From JBGQOG01 sp052113705 (GTDB lineage: Bacteria; Pseudomonadota; Alphaproteobacteria; Rhodobacterales; Rhodobacteraceae), in contig NZ_JBGQOG010000015.1 of the NCBI RefSeq assembly GCF_052113705.1, forward strand, positions 1-64,000: a DNA stretch of 64,000 nucleotides, in the 5' to 3' direction. Position 1 is the first letter of the stretch, and the number at the start of each line of letters is the position of its first letter. Made by a program: the position numbers and the translations under genes. Positions 30,821 through 40,229 of this stretch are shown piece by piece. A model generated the notes under the pieces. The model was not told the origin of the DNA, searched no databases, and saw nothing but the letters and a program-made list of their open reading frames with translations.

Positions 30821-33682
30821 CTACTCTGCCGCCAGCCGGTTGGCCTTCAGCATCGGCCCGAGATAGCGCCCGGTATGGCTGCGCGGCTCTTTCGCCACAT
30901 CCTCGGGCGTGCCCACGGCCACCACCTCACCGCCGCCATCACCGCCCTCGGGCCCGATGTCGATGATCCAGTCGGCGGTCTTGATAACGTCGAGGTTATG
31001 CTCGATCACCACCACCGTATTGCCCTGATCGACCAGCGAATGCAGCACTTCCAGAAGCTTCTTCACATCCTCGAAATGCAGCCCCGTCGTCGGCTCATCA
31101 AGGATATAGAGCGTGCGGCCCGTGGCCCGGCGGCTGAGTTCCTTTGAGAGCTTCACCCGCTGCGCCTCGCCGCCCGAAAGCGTGGTGGCCTGCTGACCCA
31201 CCTTTATATAGCCCAGCCCAACCTCGACCAAAGCATCCATCTTTTCGCGGATCGAGGGCACGGCCTGGAAGAATCCTTGGGCATCTTCCACAGTCATATC
31301 AAGCACATCAGCGATGCTCTTGTTCTTGAACTTCACCTCCAGCGTCTCACGGTTATAGCGGTGCCCCTTGCAGGTTTCGCAGGTCACATAGACATCGGGC
31401 AGAAAGTGCATCTCGATCTTGATGACGCCATCGCCCTGACAGGCCTCACAGCGCCCGCCCTTGACGTTGAAGCTGAACCGCCCCGGCTTATAGCCGCGCG
31501 CCTTGGCCTCGGGCAGGCCCGAGAACCAGTCGCGGATCGGCCCGAAGGCGCCGGTATAGGTGGCGGGGTTCGAGCGCGGCGTGCGGCCAATCGCCCGTTG
31601 GTCGATGTCGATCACCTTGTCCAGATGCTCCAGCCCCTTGATCGTCTCACAGGGCGCGGGCGTCTGATGCGCGCCGTTCAGCCGCATCGAGGCGGTCTTG
31701 AACAGGGTCTCAATCGTCAGCGTCGACTTGCCGCCGCCCGACACGCCGGTGACACAGACGAATTTCCCCAGCGGGAAATCCACCGTCACATTTTTGAGGT
31801 TATTGCCGAAAGCCTTTGTCACCGTGACCTTTTTCCCGTTCCCCGCTCGCCGCTCGGCGCGGATCGGAATCTCGCGCTTGCCGCTGAGATATTGGCCGGT
31901 CAGGCTGGCCGGATCCGCCGCGATCTGATCCGGCGTCCCATGCGAGACCACCTGTCCGCCATGTACCCCGGCCCCCGGGCCGATGTCGAAAACGTAATCG
32001 GCATGGCGGATCGCATCCTCGTCATGCTCGACCACCAGCACGGTATTGCCCGCATCTCGCAGGTTTTTCAGCGTGGTCAACAGCCGGTCATTGTCGCGCT
32101 GATGCAGACCGATCGAGGGCTCATCCAGCACATAAAGCACGCCCGTGAGGCCCGAGCCGATCTGGCTCGCCAGCCGGATCCTTTGGCTCTCGCCGCCCGA
32201 CAATGTGCCCGCCGCCCGGCTCATCGAGAGATAGTTCAGCCCGACATTCACAAGAAAACCAAGGCGTTCGCGGATTTCCTTGATGATCGCCTTCGCGATC
32301 TCATTCTTCTGCTTGGTCAGGCTTTCGGGTGCCGCCTCGATCCAGTCGAGCGCCTCCTGGATCGACAGCTGCACCACCTGCCCGATATGGGTTCCGGCGA
32401 TTTTCACCGCCAAAGCCTCGGGCTTCAGCCGGTAGCCGCCGCAGGCGCCGCAGGCGCGGTTGTTCTGATAGCGCTCCATATCCTCGCGCGACCAGGCAGA
32501 ATCGGTCTCGCGGTAGCGGCGCTCCATATTCGGGATCACGCCCTCATAGCTGCGGCTGACCTGATAGATCCGGCCGCCCTCATCAAAGCGGAAGTTGATC
32601 TCCTCCTCGCCCGAGCCATAAAGGAACAGCTTCTGGGCGCTGGCAGGCAGGTCTTTCCACGCGGCCTTGGGGTCGAATTTGTAATGTTTCGCAAGGGCTT
32701 CGATGGTTTGCGTGAAGTAAGGGCTTTTCGATTTCGCCCAGGGCGCAATCGCCCCTTTCGCCACCGAAAGCGTCACATCCGGCACCACCAGCCGCTCGTC
32801 AAAGAACAGCTCCACCCCAAGCCCGTCACAGACCGGGCAGGCGCCGAAAGGCGCGTTGAACGAAAACAGCCGCGGCTCGATCTCGGGGATGGTGAAACCC
32901 GAGACCGGGCAGGCGAATTTCTCGGAGAAGGTGAAACGCTCAGGTTCCTCGCCCTCCGGCACCACGGTTTCCAACAGCGCAATGCCATCGGCGAGGTCGA
33001 GCGCCGTGCGGAAACTGTCGGCCAGCCGCGTCTCCAGCCCTTCGCGCACCACGATGCGGTCGACCACAACATCGATGTTATGGCGGAATTTCTTGTCCAG
33101 AACCGGCGGCTCGTCCAGCTCGTAATAGGCGCCGTTGACCTTGACGCGCTGAAAGCCGCTCTTGCGCAACTCAATGAATTCTTTCTTATATTCACCCTTG
33201 CGGTCGCGGATGATCGGGGCGAGCAGATAGGCGCGGCTGCCCTCGGGCATCGCCATCACCCGGTCGACCATGTCCTGCACCTGCTGCGCCTCAATCGGCA
33301 GGCCGGTGGCCGGGCTGAACGGCGTGCCGGCGCGGGCAAAGAGCAGCCGCAGATAGTCATAAATCTCGGTGACCGTCCCCACGGTCGAGCGCGGGTTCTT
33401 CGAGGTGGTCTTTTGCTCGATGGAAATCGCGGGCGAGAGGCCCGAGATGTGATCGACATCGGGCTTGCCCATCTGATCGAGGAATTGCCGCGCATAGGCC
33501 GAGAGGCTCTCGACATAGCGACGCTGGCCCTCGGCATAGATCGTGTCAAAGGCGAGGCTGGATTTTCCCGAGCCCGACAGCCCGGTGATCACCACGAACT
33601 GATCGCGCGGAATGTCGACATCCACGTTCTTCAGATTGTGTTCGCGCGCGCCGCGCACCTCGATGAATTTTTGCTCTGCCAT
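30821..33682 (-). CDS. uvrA: UvrABC excinuclease subunit A
   Basis: A 953-residue DNA damage recognition ATPase of nucleotide excision repair; the start MAEQKFIEVRGAREHNLKNV at 33682 matches the family. It has two ABC modules: Walker A ITGLSGSGKSSLAFDTIYAE and VTGVSGGGKSTLTIETLF, and signatures GTLSGGESQRIRLASQIG and TTLSGGEAQRVKLSKELS. Zinc modules are CPVCDGLG..., CGACGGYR and CEACQGDG/CETCKGHR. Its full length suggests it is intact. A near-consensus LexA box lies 65 bp upstream. Confidence 0.98.
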   Translation of the reverse strand: MAEQKFIEVRGAREHNLKNVDVDIPRDQFVVITGLSGSGKSSLAFDTIYAEGQRRYVESLSAYARQFLDQMGKPDVDHISGLSPAISIEQKTTSKNPRSTVGTVTEIYDYLRLLFARAGTPFSPATGLPIEAQQVQDMVDRVMAMPEGSRAYLLAPIIRDRKGEYKKEFIELRKSGFQRVKVNGAYYELDEPPVLDKKFRHNIDVVVDRIVVREGLETRLADSFRTALDLADGIALLETVVPEGEEPERFTFSEKFACPVSGFTIPEIEPRLFSFNAPFGACPVCDGLGVELFFDERLVVPDVTLSVAKGAIAPWAKSKSPYFTQTIEALAKHYKFDPKAAWKDLPASAQKLFLYGSGEEEINFRFDEGGRIYQVSRSYEGVIPNMERRYRETDSAWSREDMERYQNNRACGACGGYRLKPEALAVKIAGTHIGQVVQLSIQEALDWIEAAPESLTKQKNEIAKAIIKEIRERLGFLVNVGLNYLSMSRAAGTLSGGESQRIRLASQIGSGLTGVLYVLDEPSIGLHQRDNDRLLTTLKNLRDAGNTVLVVEHDEDAIRHADYVFDIGPGAGVHGGQVVSHGTPDQIAADPASLTGQYLSGKREIPIRAERRAGNGKKVTVTKAFGNNLKNVTVDFPLGKFVCVTGVSGGGKSTLTIETLFKTASMRLNGAHQTPAPCETIKGLEHLDKVIDIDQRAIGRTPRSNPATYTGAFGPIRDWFSGLPEAKARGYKPGRFSFNVKGGRCEACQGDGVIKIEMHFLPDVYVTCETCKGHRYNRETLEVKFKNKSIADVLDMTVEDAQGFFQAVPSIREKMDALVEVGLGYIKVGQQATTLSGGEAQRVKLSKELSRRATGRTLYILDEPTTGLHFEDVKKLLEVLHSLVDQGNTVVVIEHNLDVIKTADWIIDIGPEGGDGGGEVVAVGTPEDVAKEPRSHTGRYLGPMLKANRLAAE

Positions 33683-33746
33683 GCCGACCCCCGGAACCGT
33701 GATGCCATAGATAGGGTAGTGTCCGGGTTTCGCCAACCCAAATCTG

Positions 33747-33761
33747 GAACAAAACGGGAAA
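33747..33761 (-). promoter_or_regulatory. Candidate LexA (SOS) box of uvrA
   Basis: GAAC-AAAACGG-GAAA, on the minus strand TTTC-N7-GTTC with TTTT before the second half-site, has one mismatch to the alphaproteobacterial LexA pattern GTTC-N7-GTTC. uvrA is an SOS gene in Rhodobacter. Confidence 0.6.
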
Positions 33762-33784
33762 ATCCTACCGCATTGCCGCGAAAA

Positions 33785-34978
33785 TCAGCAGGCTTGTGCC
33801 AGAGCTGCTCCGCGCTGACGCCGCCGGAGCATCCATTGGTGCATCAGAATGCCTGCCGCACAGAAGGGCAGCACGAAAGCCAGCACCCCCCGCATGCCGC
33901 CAAGGCTGATCAGCAGCGCCAGAATCGGGGTGCCAAGCACATTGCCGAGATTGCCCATCTGCGCCACCGCCCCCGCCGCACGTGCCCGGTCCGACGCCTC
34001 GGCATTCAGCTGCGGGATCGCGGCATAAGAGCCACCCTGCACCAGCCCCATGCCCCCCGAAAGCCCCAGCGACAGCAGGAAGAACGCCAGCACCTGCCCC
34101 TGCACCAGCCAAAGGCCAAGCGCCGCGACAATCCCCAGCGCCAGCCCGATCTGCACCACCCGCACCGCCGGGATCCAGCGCAGCAGTTGCACCCCCAGCA
34201 CCAGCGACACCGCCATGCTCGCCAGCGGCATCAGCGCGCGAAACAGCGCCCGCTGCCCCTCGGGCACGAAATCCGGCAAGAGCGTCAGCAGCGCCACGAA
34301 CATCAGCGTATAAAACACGAATCCCGCCGCCGGGGCGGCCACACGGGGCGAGCGGTAGACCTCAAGATGCGCCGAGAGCAGCGCGGGCAGGCTCAGCGGC
34401 ACTTTCGGCGCGGGCGGATCCCTGGGCAGCATCAGCGCGAGGACCCCCGCCATCAGCGCCATCACCCCGGCATGCACCGCGAACAACGCCCCCGGCCCCC
34501 GCGCCTCGGCCAGCGGCAGGCCCAGCCATGCCGTGAGCGCGAAGGACACCCCGAAAATCCCCGCCCAGAGCGTCATGGTGAACCCTTGGTGCCGCGGCGC
34601 CGAGATCTGCGCGATCAGCACCGGGGCCGAGACCACCAGCCCCACCTGCGACAGCCCCTCGAGCACGCGGCTGGCCAGAAACCAGCCCAAGGGCGGCAGC
34701 GTCGCCTGCCAGGCCGAGAGCACCGCCCCCAGCAGCAGCGCCGCGAGCAGAACCCGCCGCAGCCCCAGCCGCGCCGCCAACAGCCCCGCCACCACGCCCA
34801 AGAGCATCCCCACCATCGCCACCAGCGACACAAGGAACCCCAGCGCGGGTCCCGCCGCCGGATAGGCCTGACGCAAAAGGTCAAAGGTGATGCTGATCTT
34901 GCCAAATTGCGCTGCGGCTCCAAGGCCGGCGATCCAGAGGGCAAAGACAAGGGCGAAGGGGGTGTTTGTGCGGTTCAT
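33785..34978 (-). CDS. MFS transporter
   Basis: A 397-residue protein from ATG 34978 (MNRTNTPFALVFALWIAGLG); the longer frame upstream is not protein-like. About 12 hydrophobic segments follow in a 6+6 arrangement, with a motif A-like ARLGLRRVLLAALLLGA after TM2 and a central loop at about 190-215 (PRDPPAPKVPLSLPALLSAH). It resembles drug or metabolite exporters of the CynX/YbfB kind. The substrate is unknown. It is divergent from the rhodanese gene. Confidence 0.85.
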   Translation of the reverse strand: MNRTNTPFALVFALWIAGLGAAAQFGKISITFDLLRQAYPAAGPALGFLVSLVAMVGMLLGVVAGLLAARLGLRRVLLAALLLGAVLSAWQATLPPLGWFLASRVLEGLSQVGLVVSAPVLIAQISAPRHQGFTMTLWAGIFGVSFALTAWLGLPLAEARGPGALFAVHAGVMALMAGVLALMLPRDPPAPKVPLSLPALLSAHLEVYRSPRVAAPAAGFVFYTLMFVALLTLLPDFVPEGQRALFRALMPLASMAVSLVLGVQLLRWIPAVRVVQIGLALGIVAALGLWLVQGQVLAFFLLSLGLSGGMGLVQGGSYAAIPQLNAEASDRARAAGAVAQMGNLGNVLGTPILALLISLGGMRGVLAFVLPFCAAGILMHQWMLRRRQRGAALAQAC

Positions 34979-35246
34979 GTGCCTGATTAGCGCAGCCCCG
35001 ACGGCCTTGCCAGTGCGCAAGGGTTTGCCAGCGCACAGCCTCTTGTGGAAGCGCGGGCCGGGGTGGTGGTCCGCAATGCCCGACCGCATCTGCCCCCACC
35101 CCTGGTCTCCGGCGCCGTCTGCCGCGCCATCCTCTCGCCCTGCCCACCGCCCTGCCCACCACGCGGCATTTCGCGCTGAACCCCGTGCAGCGGCTTGAAA
35201 CATTCATCTTGCGGAATATAATAAGCGAAACAGCAAAGGATCTGCC

Positions 35247-35612
35247 ATGTTCGGATTTTCCCGCCCCTCGGGCCCTCAGGTGACCCGTCTTGCCCCCGGC
35301 GAGGCGATTGCGCAGGCGGCCGATGGCGCGCTTGTGGTGATTGACGTGCGCGAAGCGGCAGAACTGGCCGCCTCGGGCAAGGCCGCGGGCGCGCATCATG
35401 TGCCGCTCGGCATTGTGGCGGTGCGTTGCCACCCCAGCGCCCCCGACCTGCCCGCGGGCCTGTCGCTCGATCAGCCCGTCGCGGTCTATTGCGCCGCGGG
35501 CGGCCGCAGCCAGAAGGCCGCCGAAATGCTGCTGCAGATGGGCTATGAGACCGTCTACAACATCGGCGGCTTTGGCGACTGGACAGGCGCGGGCGGCCCC
35601 GTCGAGCGCTGA
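35247..35612 (+). CDS. Single-domain rhodanese
   Basis: A 121-residue protein. It has the rhodanese fold landmarks VVIDVREAAELAASGKAAGA and HVPLG, and the active-site loop CAAGGRS, whose Cys carries the persulfide. The C-terminal GYETVYNIGGFGDWTGAGGP is typical. It probably transfers sulfane sulfur to an unknown acceptor. It lies in the gap between divergent MFS and lpd genes and shares a bidirectional terminator with lpd. Confidence 0.9.
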   Translation: MFGFSRPSGPQVTRLAPGEAIAQAADGALVVIDVREAAELAASGKAAGAHHVPLGIVAVRCHPSAPDLPAGLSLDQPVAVYCAAGGRSQKAAEMLLQMGYETVYNIGGFGDWTGAGGPVER

Positions 35613-35640
35613 GCGCGCCCTTTAACGCCCCCCGAAACGT

Positions 35641-35672
35641 AAAACGCCCGGCGCGCAAGCACCGGGCGTTTT
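35641..35672. terminator. Bidirectional terminator between rhodanese and lpd
   Basis: AAAACGCCCGG (35641-35651) and CCGGGCGTTTT (35662-35672) form an A-flanked, T-flanked hairpin serving both convergent genes. Confidence 0.88.
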
Positions 35673-35693
35673 CAATGGCTTGGAACGCAAAGC

Positions 35694-37088
35694 TTACATG
35701 TGCAGCGCGCGGCCATAGGCGTCGAGCACCGCCTCATGCATCATCTCCGACAGGGTCGGATGCGGGAAGACAGTGTTCATCAGATCTTCCTCGGTGGTCT
35801 CGAGGCTGCGGCCGACGACATAGCCCTGGATCAGCTCGGTCACTTCCGCGCCGACCATATGCGCGCCCAGCAATTCGCCGGTTTTCGCGTCGAACACGGT
35901 CTTGATCAGCCCCTCGGCCTCGCCCAGAGCAATCGCCTTGCCGTTGCCGATGAAGGGGAAACGACCGACTTTGATCGTATAGCCCGCATCTTTCGCCTTT
36001 TGCTCGGTCAGACCGACGCTGGCGATCTGCGGGTGGCAATAGGTGCAGCCGGCAATCGAATTCGGCTTGATCGGATGCGGATGCCCGCCGCCGATCAGCT
36101 CGGCCACCATCACGCCCTCGTGGCTGGCCTTATGCGCGAGCCAAGGCGCGCCCGCGATATCGCCAATGGCAAACAGGCCCTCAACACCGGTGCGGCAGAA
36201 CTCATCGGTCACCACATGGGTGCGGTCAATCTTGACGCCGAGCGCCTCAAGCCCCAGCCCCTCGACATTGCCGATGATGCCCACGGCCGAAATCACCGTG
36301 TCAAATTCCTGCGTCGTGGTGCCTTTGGCATCCTGCAGATGCGCCACAACCTTGCCGTTGCCGCGGTCGAGTTTGGTCACCGTGGTCTTTTCGAGGATCT
36401 TCATCCCCTGTTTGACGAATTGCTTCTTCGCAAAGCCCGCGATTTCCGCATCTTCCACCGGCAGCACGCGGTCCATCACTTCGACAACCGTCGTGTCCGC
36501 GCCCAGGGTGTTGTAGAAGCTGGCGAATTCGATGCCGATCGCGCCCGAACCAATCACCAGCAGCTTTTTCGGCATCCGTTTCGGCTGCAGCGCATGCTTG
36601 TAGGTCCAGACCAAATCGCCATCTGCCTCAAGCCCCGGCAGTTCGCGCGCCCGCGCGCCGGTGGCCAGCACGATGTTCTTCGCCTCCAGCTCTTCGGTAC
36701 CCTTGTCGGTTTTCACCGTGACCTTGCCCTTGGCCGGGATGGTCGCGGCGCCCATGAAGACGGTGATCTTGTTCTTCTTCATCAGATGGCCAATGCCACC
36801 TGAGAGCTGTTTGGCCACGCCGCGCGAACGGGCAACGACCGCATCCAGATCATAGCCGATATTGTCGGCCTTCAGGCCAAATTCCTTGGCGCGGTGCATC
36901 AGGTGGAACACCTCGGCCGAGCGCAGCAGCGCCTTGGTCGGGATACAGCCCCAGTTCAGGCAGATGCCGCCCAGATGCTCGCGCTCTACGATTGCGACAT
37001 TCAACCCCAGCTGAGCGCCGCGGATCGCAGCGACATAGCCGCCCGGTCCCGCGCCGATCACCACCATGTCAAAGCTCTTCGCCGCCAT
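35694..37088 (-). CDS. lpd: Dihydrolipoamide dehydrogenase
   Basis: A 464-residue flavoprotein, the E3 component of 2-oxoacid dehydrogenase complexes and the glycine cleavage system. FAD-binding is VVIGAGPGGYVAAIRGAQLG, the redox-active disulfide is GGICLNWGCIPTKALL, NAD-binding GSGAIGIEFASFYNTLGADT, and the catalytic His-Glu pair lies at the C-terminus (HPTLSEMMHEAVLDA). Length is normal. It is not next to E1/E2 genes here but is followed upstream by DUF924, MFS and queA genes in the same direction. GGAGGG precedes the ATG. Confidence 0.96.
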   Translation of the reverse strand: MAAKSFDMVVIGAGPGGYVAAIRGAQLGLNVAIVEREHLGGICLNWGCIPTKALLRSAEVFHLMHRAKEFGLKADNIGYDLDAVVARSRGVAKQLSGGIGHLMKKNKITVFMGAATIPAKGKVTVKTDKGTEELEAKNIVLATGARARELPGLEADGDLVWTYKHALQPKRMPKKLLVIGSGAIGIEFASFYNTLGADTTVVEVMDRVLPVEDAEIAGFAKKQFVKQGMKILEKTTVTKLDRGNGKVVAHLQDAKGTTTQEFDTVISAVGIIGNVEGLGLEALGVKIDRTHVVTDEFCRTGVEGLFAIGDIAGAPWLAHKASHEGVMVAELIGGGHPHPIKPNSIAGCTYCHPQIASVGLTEQKAKDAGYTIKVGRFPFIGNGKAIALGEAEGLIKTVFDAKTGELLGAHMVGAEVTELIQGYVVGRSLETTEEDLMNTVFPHPTLSEMMHEAVLDAYGRALHM

Positions 37089-37120
37089 GCCATTCCCTCC
37101 GGATCAGATATAGTTTGCCA

Positions 37121-37711
37121 TTAAACTATTTTTGAAGATGGTTCAATGGCGGGTATTTCCTGCAGCGCGAATGCATAGCCCCCGGCCTCCAGAAAGGCCG
37201 CTTCTTCCGGCGTGGTCACGCGTCCCAGTTCGGGGTTGCGCCAGGGAAAGCGGCCAAAGCGCGCGATCACCGCGCGGTGGGCGCGGGCGTGGCGGCTGTT
37301 GTCACCGGGCATCCGGCTGTCAAAAAGATCAACGCCGCGGTCCTGTGCCGCCAGATCCTCGGCATGCATGAAGGGCAGATAAAAGAACTGCCGCGCGGGC
37401 ACCGCGATTTCAAGGTCATAGCCCGCGACCAGCGCCGCCTTGGCCGCAGCGAGCGCCGCCGCATCACTGGCATAGGCGCGCGCCGACCCGCGGAACATGT
37501 TGCGCGAGAACTGATCGAGCAACAGGATCCGCGCCAGGGCGCCATCCGGGGTCTCGGGCCAGTCGTTCAGCCCCGCCTCCCCCATCTGCTCTTGCGCCCA
37601 GAGCGGGGCGAACCTTGTGCGGATATCAGCGTCCAGCTGCGGCGTTGCGGCATACCAGCCGTTTGGCCCGACGTCCTCGAGCCAGTAAGTCAGGATGGTG
37701 TTTACAATCAT
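37121..37711 (-). CDS. DUF924 family protein
   Basis: A 196-residue protein from ATG 37711 (MIVNTILTYWLEDVGPNGWY). It is helical with the family motifs ARILLLDQFSRNMFRGSARA, FYLPFMHAEDLAAQDRGVDL and ARAHRAVIARFGRFPWRN. DUF924 proteins have a tetratricopeptide-like fold and unknown function. It lies between lpd and an MFS gene on the same strand. Confidence 0.87.
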   Translation of the reverse strand: MIVNTILTYWLEDVGPNGWYAATPQLDADIRTRFAPLWAQEQMGEAGLNDWPETPDGALARILLLDQFSRNMFRGSARAYASDAAALAAAKAALVAGYDLEIAVPARQFFYLPFMHAEDLAAQDRGVDLFDSRMPGDNSRHARAHRAVIARFGRFPWRNPELGRVTTPEEAAFLEAGGYAFALQEIPAIEPSSKIV

Positions 37712-37774
37712 GACGTGCCTCCCGGGGACAGGCTGGCACGCCAAAGGCGCGAGCGCAAAGGTTTTTGTGGCGCC

Positions 37775-39022
37775 TCAGGCCACGTCCTGCGCGTCCTCTT
37801 GCGCCGCTTCCAGAGCGGTTTCCACCGCCAGCACCCCGGCGGTGGGCGAGAGCACGGCAAAGGCGCCGGTCTGCTCAACCGTCGGCGCCGGGCGCCGGGT
37901 CATCCGCCAGCTTGCATAAACTGCCAGCGCCGCCATCAGCACCCCGATATAGAGGAAGAAGCCGCCGTCGCCGGTGACATCCATCAGCCAGCCGGTGACA
38001 ATCGGTCCCGAAATCGCGCCGAGCCCGTTGATGAACAGCAGCCCCGCCGAGGCGGCGGCCATGTCGGAATTGTCCAGAAAGTCATTGGTATAGGCCAAGA
38101 GCAGCGAATAGATCGGATTGGCGATGCCGCCGATGATCACCGCCGCCGCCAACAGCCAGGCATAGGAGGGATTGCCCAAAACCACCGCCGCCATGGCGAC
38201 CGCGCCCGCCGCCGAGAGCGCCAGGATCAGCACCCGCCGGTCCATCCGGTCGGAAACCCAGCCGATCGGATATTGGAACAACAGCCCGCCCACATAGATC
38301 GCCGCGACAAAGGCCGAGATCTCAGAGACCGACAGCCCCGCCCGCGTCCCCCAGACCGAGGCCATGCCAAACAGCGCCGAATAGACACCGCCCATCAGGA
38401 AAATGCCCACACATCCCAGCGGCGAGGCATCGAACAACTGCCGAAAGCTCATCCGCTGCGTCGTCTCGAATTTTGGCGCGGGCGTCGCCGCCAGCAGGAT
38501 CGGGGTGAAGGCGAGGCTGACGAGCACCGAGGGGATGACAAACAGCAGATAGCCCGCCGGATCGCCCACGTTCATCAAGAGTTGCGCCGCGATGATGCCG
38601 ATCATCTGCATGATCATATAGGCCGACATCGCCTGCCCGCGCGTCTCATTGCTGGAGGCGGCGTTCAGCCAGCTTTCGGCGGTGATGTAGACACCACAGA
38701 AGGAAAAGCCGATCACCACCCGCATCATCGCCCAGATGATCCAATGCGGCGCGGCGGCATAGAGGATCAACACCGCCGAAATCAGGCTGCCAAGCGCGGC
38801 AAAGACCCGCACATGGCCCACGCTGCGGATCAGCTCCGGCGCGATCCGGCTGCCCAGCAGGAAGCCGCCGAAATAGGCCGACATCACCACCGACATGTGG
38901 AAGGTGTTGATCTCTTCGATATTGCCCCGGATGCCGAGCAGGGTGCCCTGCATGCCGTTGCCCACCATCAGCAGCATGATGCCCAAAAGCAGCGGCCAGG
39001 AATTACGCAGAACCGTCAGCAT
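37775..39022 (-). CDS. MFS transporter, YcaD-like
   Basis: A 415-residue protein with 12 predicted transmembrane helices. The first reads LRNSWPLLLGIMLLMVGNGM; GVYITAESWLNAASSNETRG is the marker segment of YcaD-type carriers, and PIGWVSDRMDRR is the motif A of the second half. The last 45 residues are a soluble acidic tail (LEAAQEDAQDVA). The substrate is unknown. It is in the same direction as queA, DUF924 and lpd, and probably one transcript or overlapping units. Confidence 0.88.
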   Translation of the reverse strand: MLTVLRNSWPLLLGIMLLMVGNGMQGTLLGIRGNIEEINTFHMSVVMSAYFGGFLLGSRIAPELIRSVGHVRVFAALGSLISAVLILYAAAPHWIIWAMMRVVIGFSFCGVYITAESWLNAASSNETRGQAMSAYMIMQMIGIIAAQLLMNVGDPAGYLLFVIPSVLVSLAFTPILLAATPAPKFETTQRMSFRQLFDASPLGCVGIFLMGGVYSALFGMASVWGTRAGLSVSEISAFVAAIYVGGLLFQYPIGWVSDRMDRRVLILALSAAGAVAMAAVVLGNPSYAWLLAAAVIIGGIANPIYSLLLAYTNDFLDNSDMAAASAGLLFINGLGAISGPIVTGWLMDVTGDGGFFLYIGVLMAALAVYASWRMTRRPAPTVEQTGAFAVLSPTAGVLAVETALEAAQEDAQDVA

Positions 39023-39130
39023 GGGTCACCTTTCAGTCAGGGGCAGTACAGGGGGCCGCACAGGGCACGGCATCGCGCCGGATTGACCGGGATAGCAGAT
39101 CACGCGTCAGGGCCCGGCCCAGATCCGACC

Positions 39131-40180
39131 TTAAGGGATCAGAAGCGACGCATCGCCATAAGAAAAGAACCGGTAGCCGTTTGCAACCGCATGAGCGTAG
39201 ATCTTTTCAACCCGCGCTTTCCCCATCAGCGCCGAGACCAGCATCAGGAGGGTGGATTTCGGCAGGTGAAAATTCGTCATCAGCGCATCGGTCACCCGGA
39301 AACGGTAGCCCGGATAGATGAAAATATCGGTGGCGGCGGCAAAGGGCATGAGCTTGCCCTCCGGGGTGGCGGCGCTTTCGATCAGCCGCAGCGCGGTGGT
39401 GCCCACCGGGATCACCCGGCCCCCTGCCGCTTTGGTGGCATTGATCTCGGCGGCGGCCTCCGGGCTGACCTCGCCCCATTCCGAGTGCATCTTATGCGTG
39501 GTCACATCCTCGACCTTCACCGGCAGGAAGGTGCCCGCCCCCACATGCAACGTCACTTCGGTGAACTGCACGCCCTTGGCGGCCAGCGCCGCCAGCAGCT
39601 CGGCATCGAAATGCAGGCTGGCGGTGGGCGCGGCCACGGCGCCGGAATGCCGGGCAAAAACGGTCTGGTAGTCCTCTTTGTCCTGCGCATCGGGGGCGCG
39701 CAGGGCCGCGATATAGGGCGGCAAGGGCATCGCCCCCGCCTCGGCCAGCGCGGTGTCAAAATCACTGCCGGTGAGGTTGAAGGCCAGATAGAGCTGCCCC
39801 CCCTCGATCCGTGTCACCCGCGCCGAGAGGGCGGGCGAAAAGACGATCTCTTCCCCCTCCTTCACCTTGCGCAGGGGCTTGGCCAGCGCCATCCAGTCGC
39901 CGCCCGGCTGCGGCTCCAGCAAGGTGATCTCGACCTTGGCCACCACCTCGCCCTGCCCCGATTGCCGCGTGCGGCTGCCGGACAGACGCGCCGGAATAAC
40001 CTTGGTGTTGTTCAGCACCAGCCGGTCGCCGGGCCGGAACAGATCCACCAGATCGCGCACATAGAGATCGCGGATCGTCTCGCCCTCGGCCAGCAACAGC
40101 CGGGCCGAAACGCGTGGCCGCGCGGGGCGCGTGGCAATCAACCCCTCGGGGAGGTGAAAGTCGAAATCCGAGAGTTGCAT
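39131..40180 (-). CDS. queA: S-adenosylmethionine:tRNA ribosyltransferase-isomerase
   Basis: A 349-residue enzyme that builds epoxyqueuosine on tRNA by adding the ribose part of SAM to preQ1. It has the N-terminal LSDFDFHLPEGLIATRPARP, VLNNTKVIPARLSGSRTRQS, the central HVGAGTFLPVKVEDVTTHKM, and the C-terminal TNFHLPKSTLLMLVSALMG. Length and motifs are canonical. The gene is 49 bp after the AsmA-like gene. No preQ1 riboswitch is visible upstream. Confidence 0.96.
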   Translation of the reverse strand: MQLSDFDFHLPEGLIATRPARPRVSARLLLAEGETIRDLYVRDLVDLFRPGDRLVLNNTKVIPARLSGSRTRQSGQGEVVAKVEITLLEPQPGGDWMALAKPLRKVKEGEEIVFSPALSARVTRIEGGQLYLAFNLTGSDFDTALAEAGAMPLPPYIAALRAPDAQDKEDYQTVFARHSGAVAAPTASLHFDAELLAALAAKGVQFTEVTLHVGAGTFLPVKVEDVTTHKMHSEWGEVSPEAAAEINATKAAGGRVIPVGTTALRLIESAATPEGKLMPFAAATDIFIYPGYRFRVTDALMTNFHLPKSTLLMLVSALMGKARVEKIYAHAVANGYRFFSYGDASLLIP

Positions 40181-40229
40181 GGGTCAGGTCTCCGGCTTTG
40201 GTATCGCAGGCCGCGGTGTCACCCGCGCC

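Noticed and set aside
31277..34990. 1237-codon plus-strand open frame opposite uvrA
   Set aside because: It is the antisense shadow of uvrA and an MFS gene, with His/Arg/Gln-rich low-complexity composition; GC-rich codons suppress stops on the other strand.
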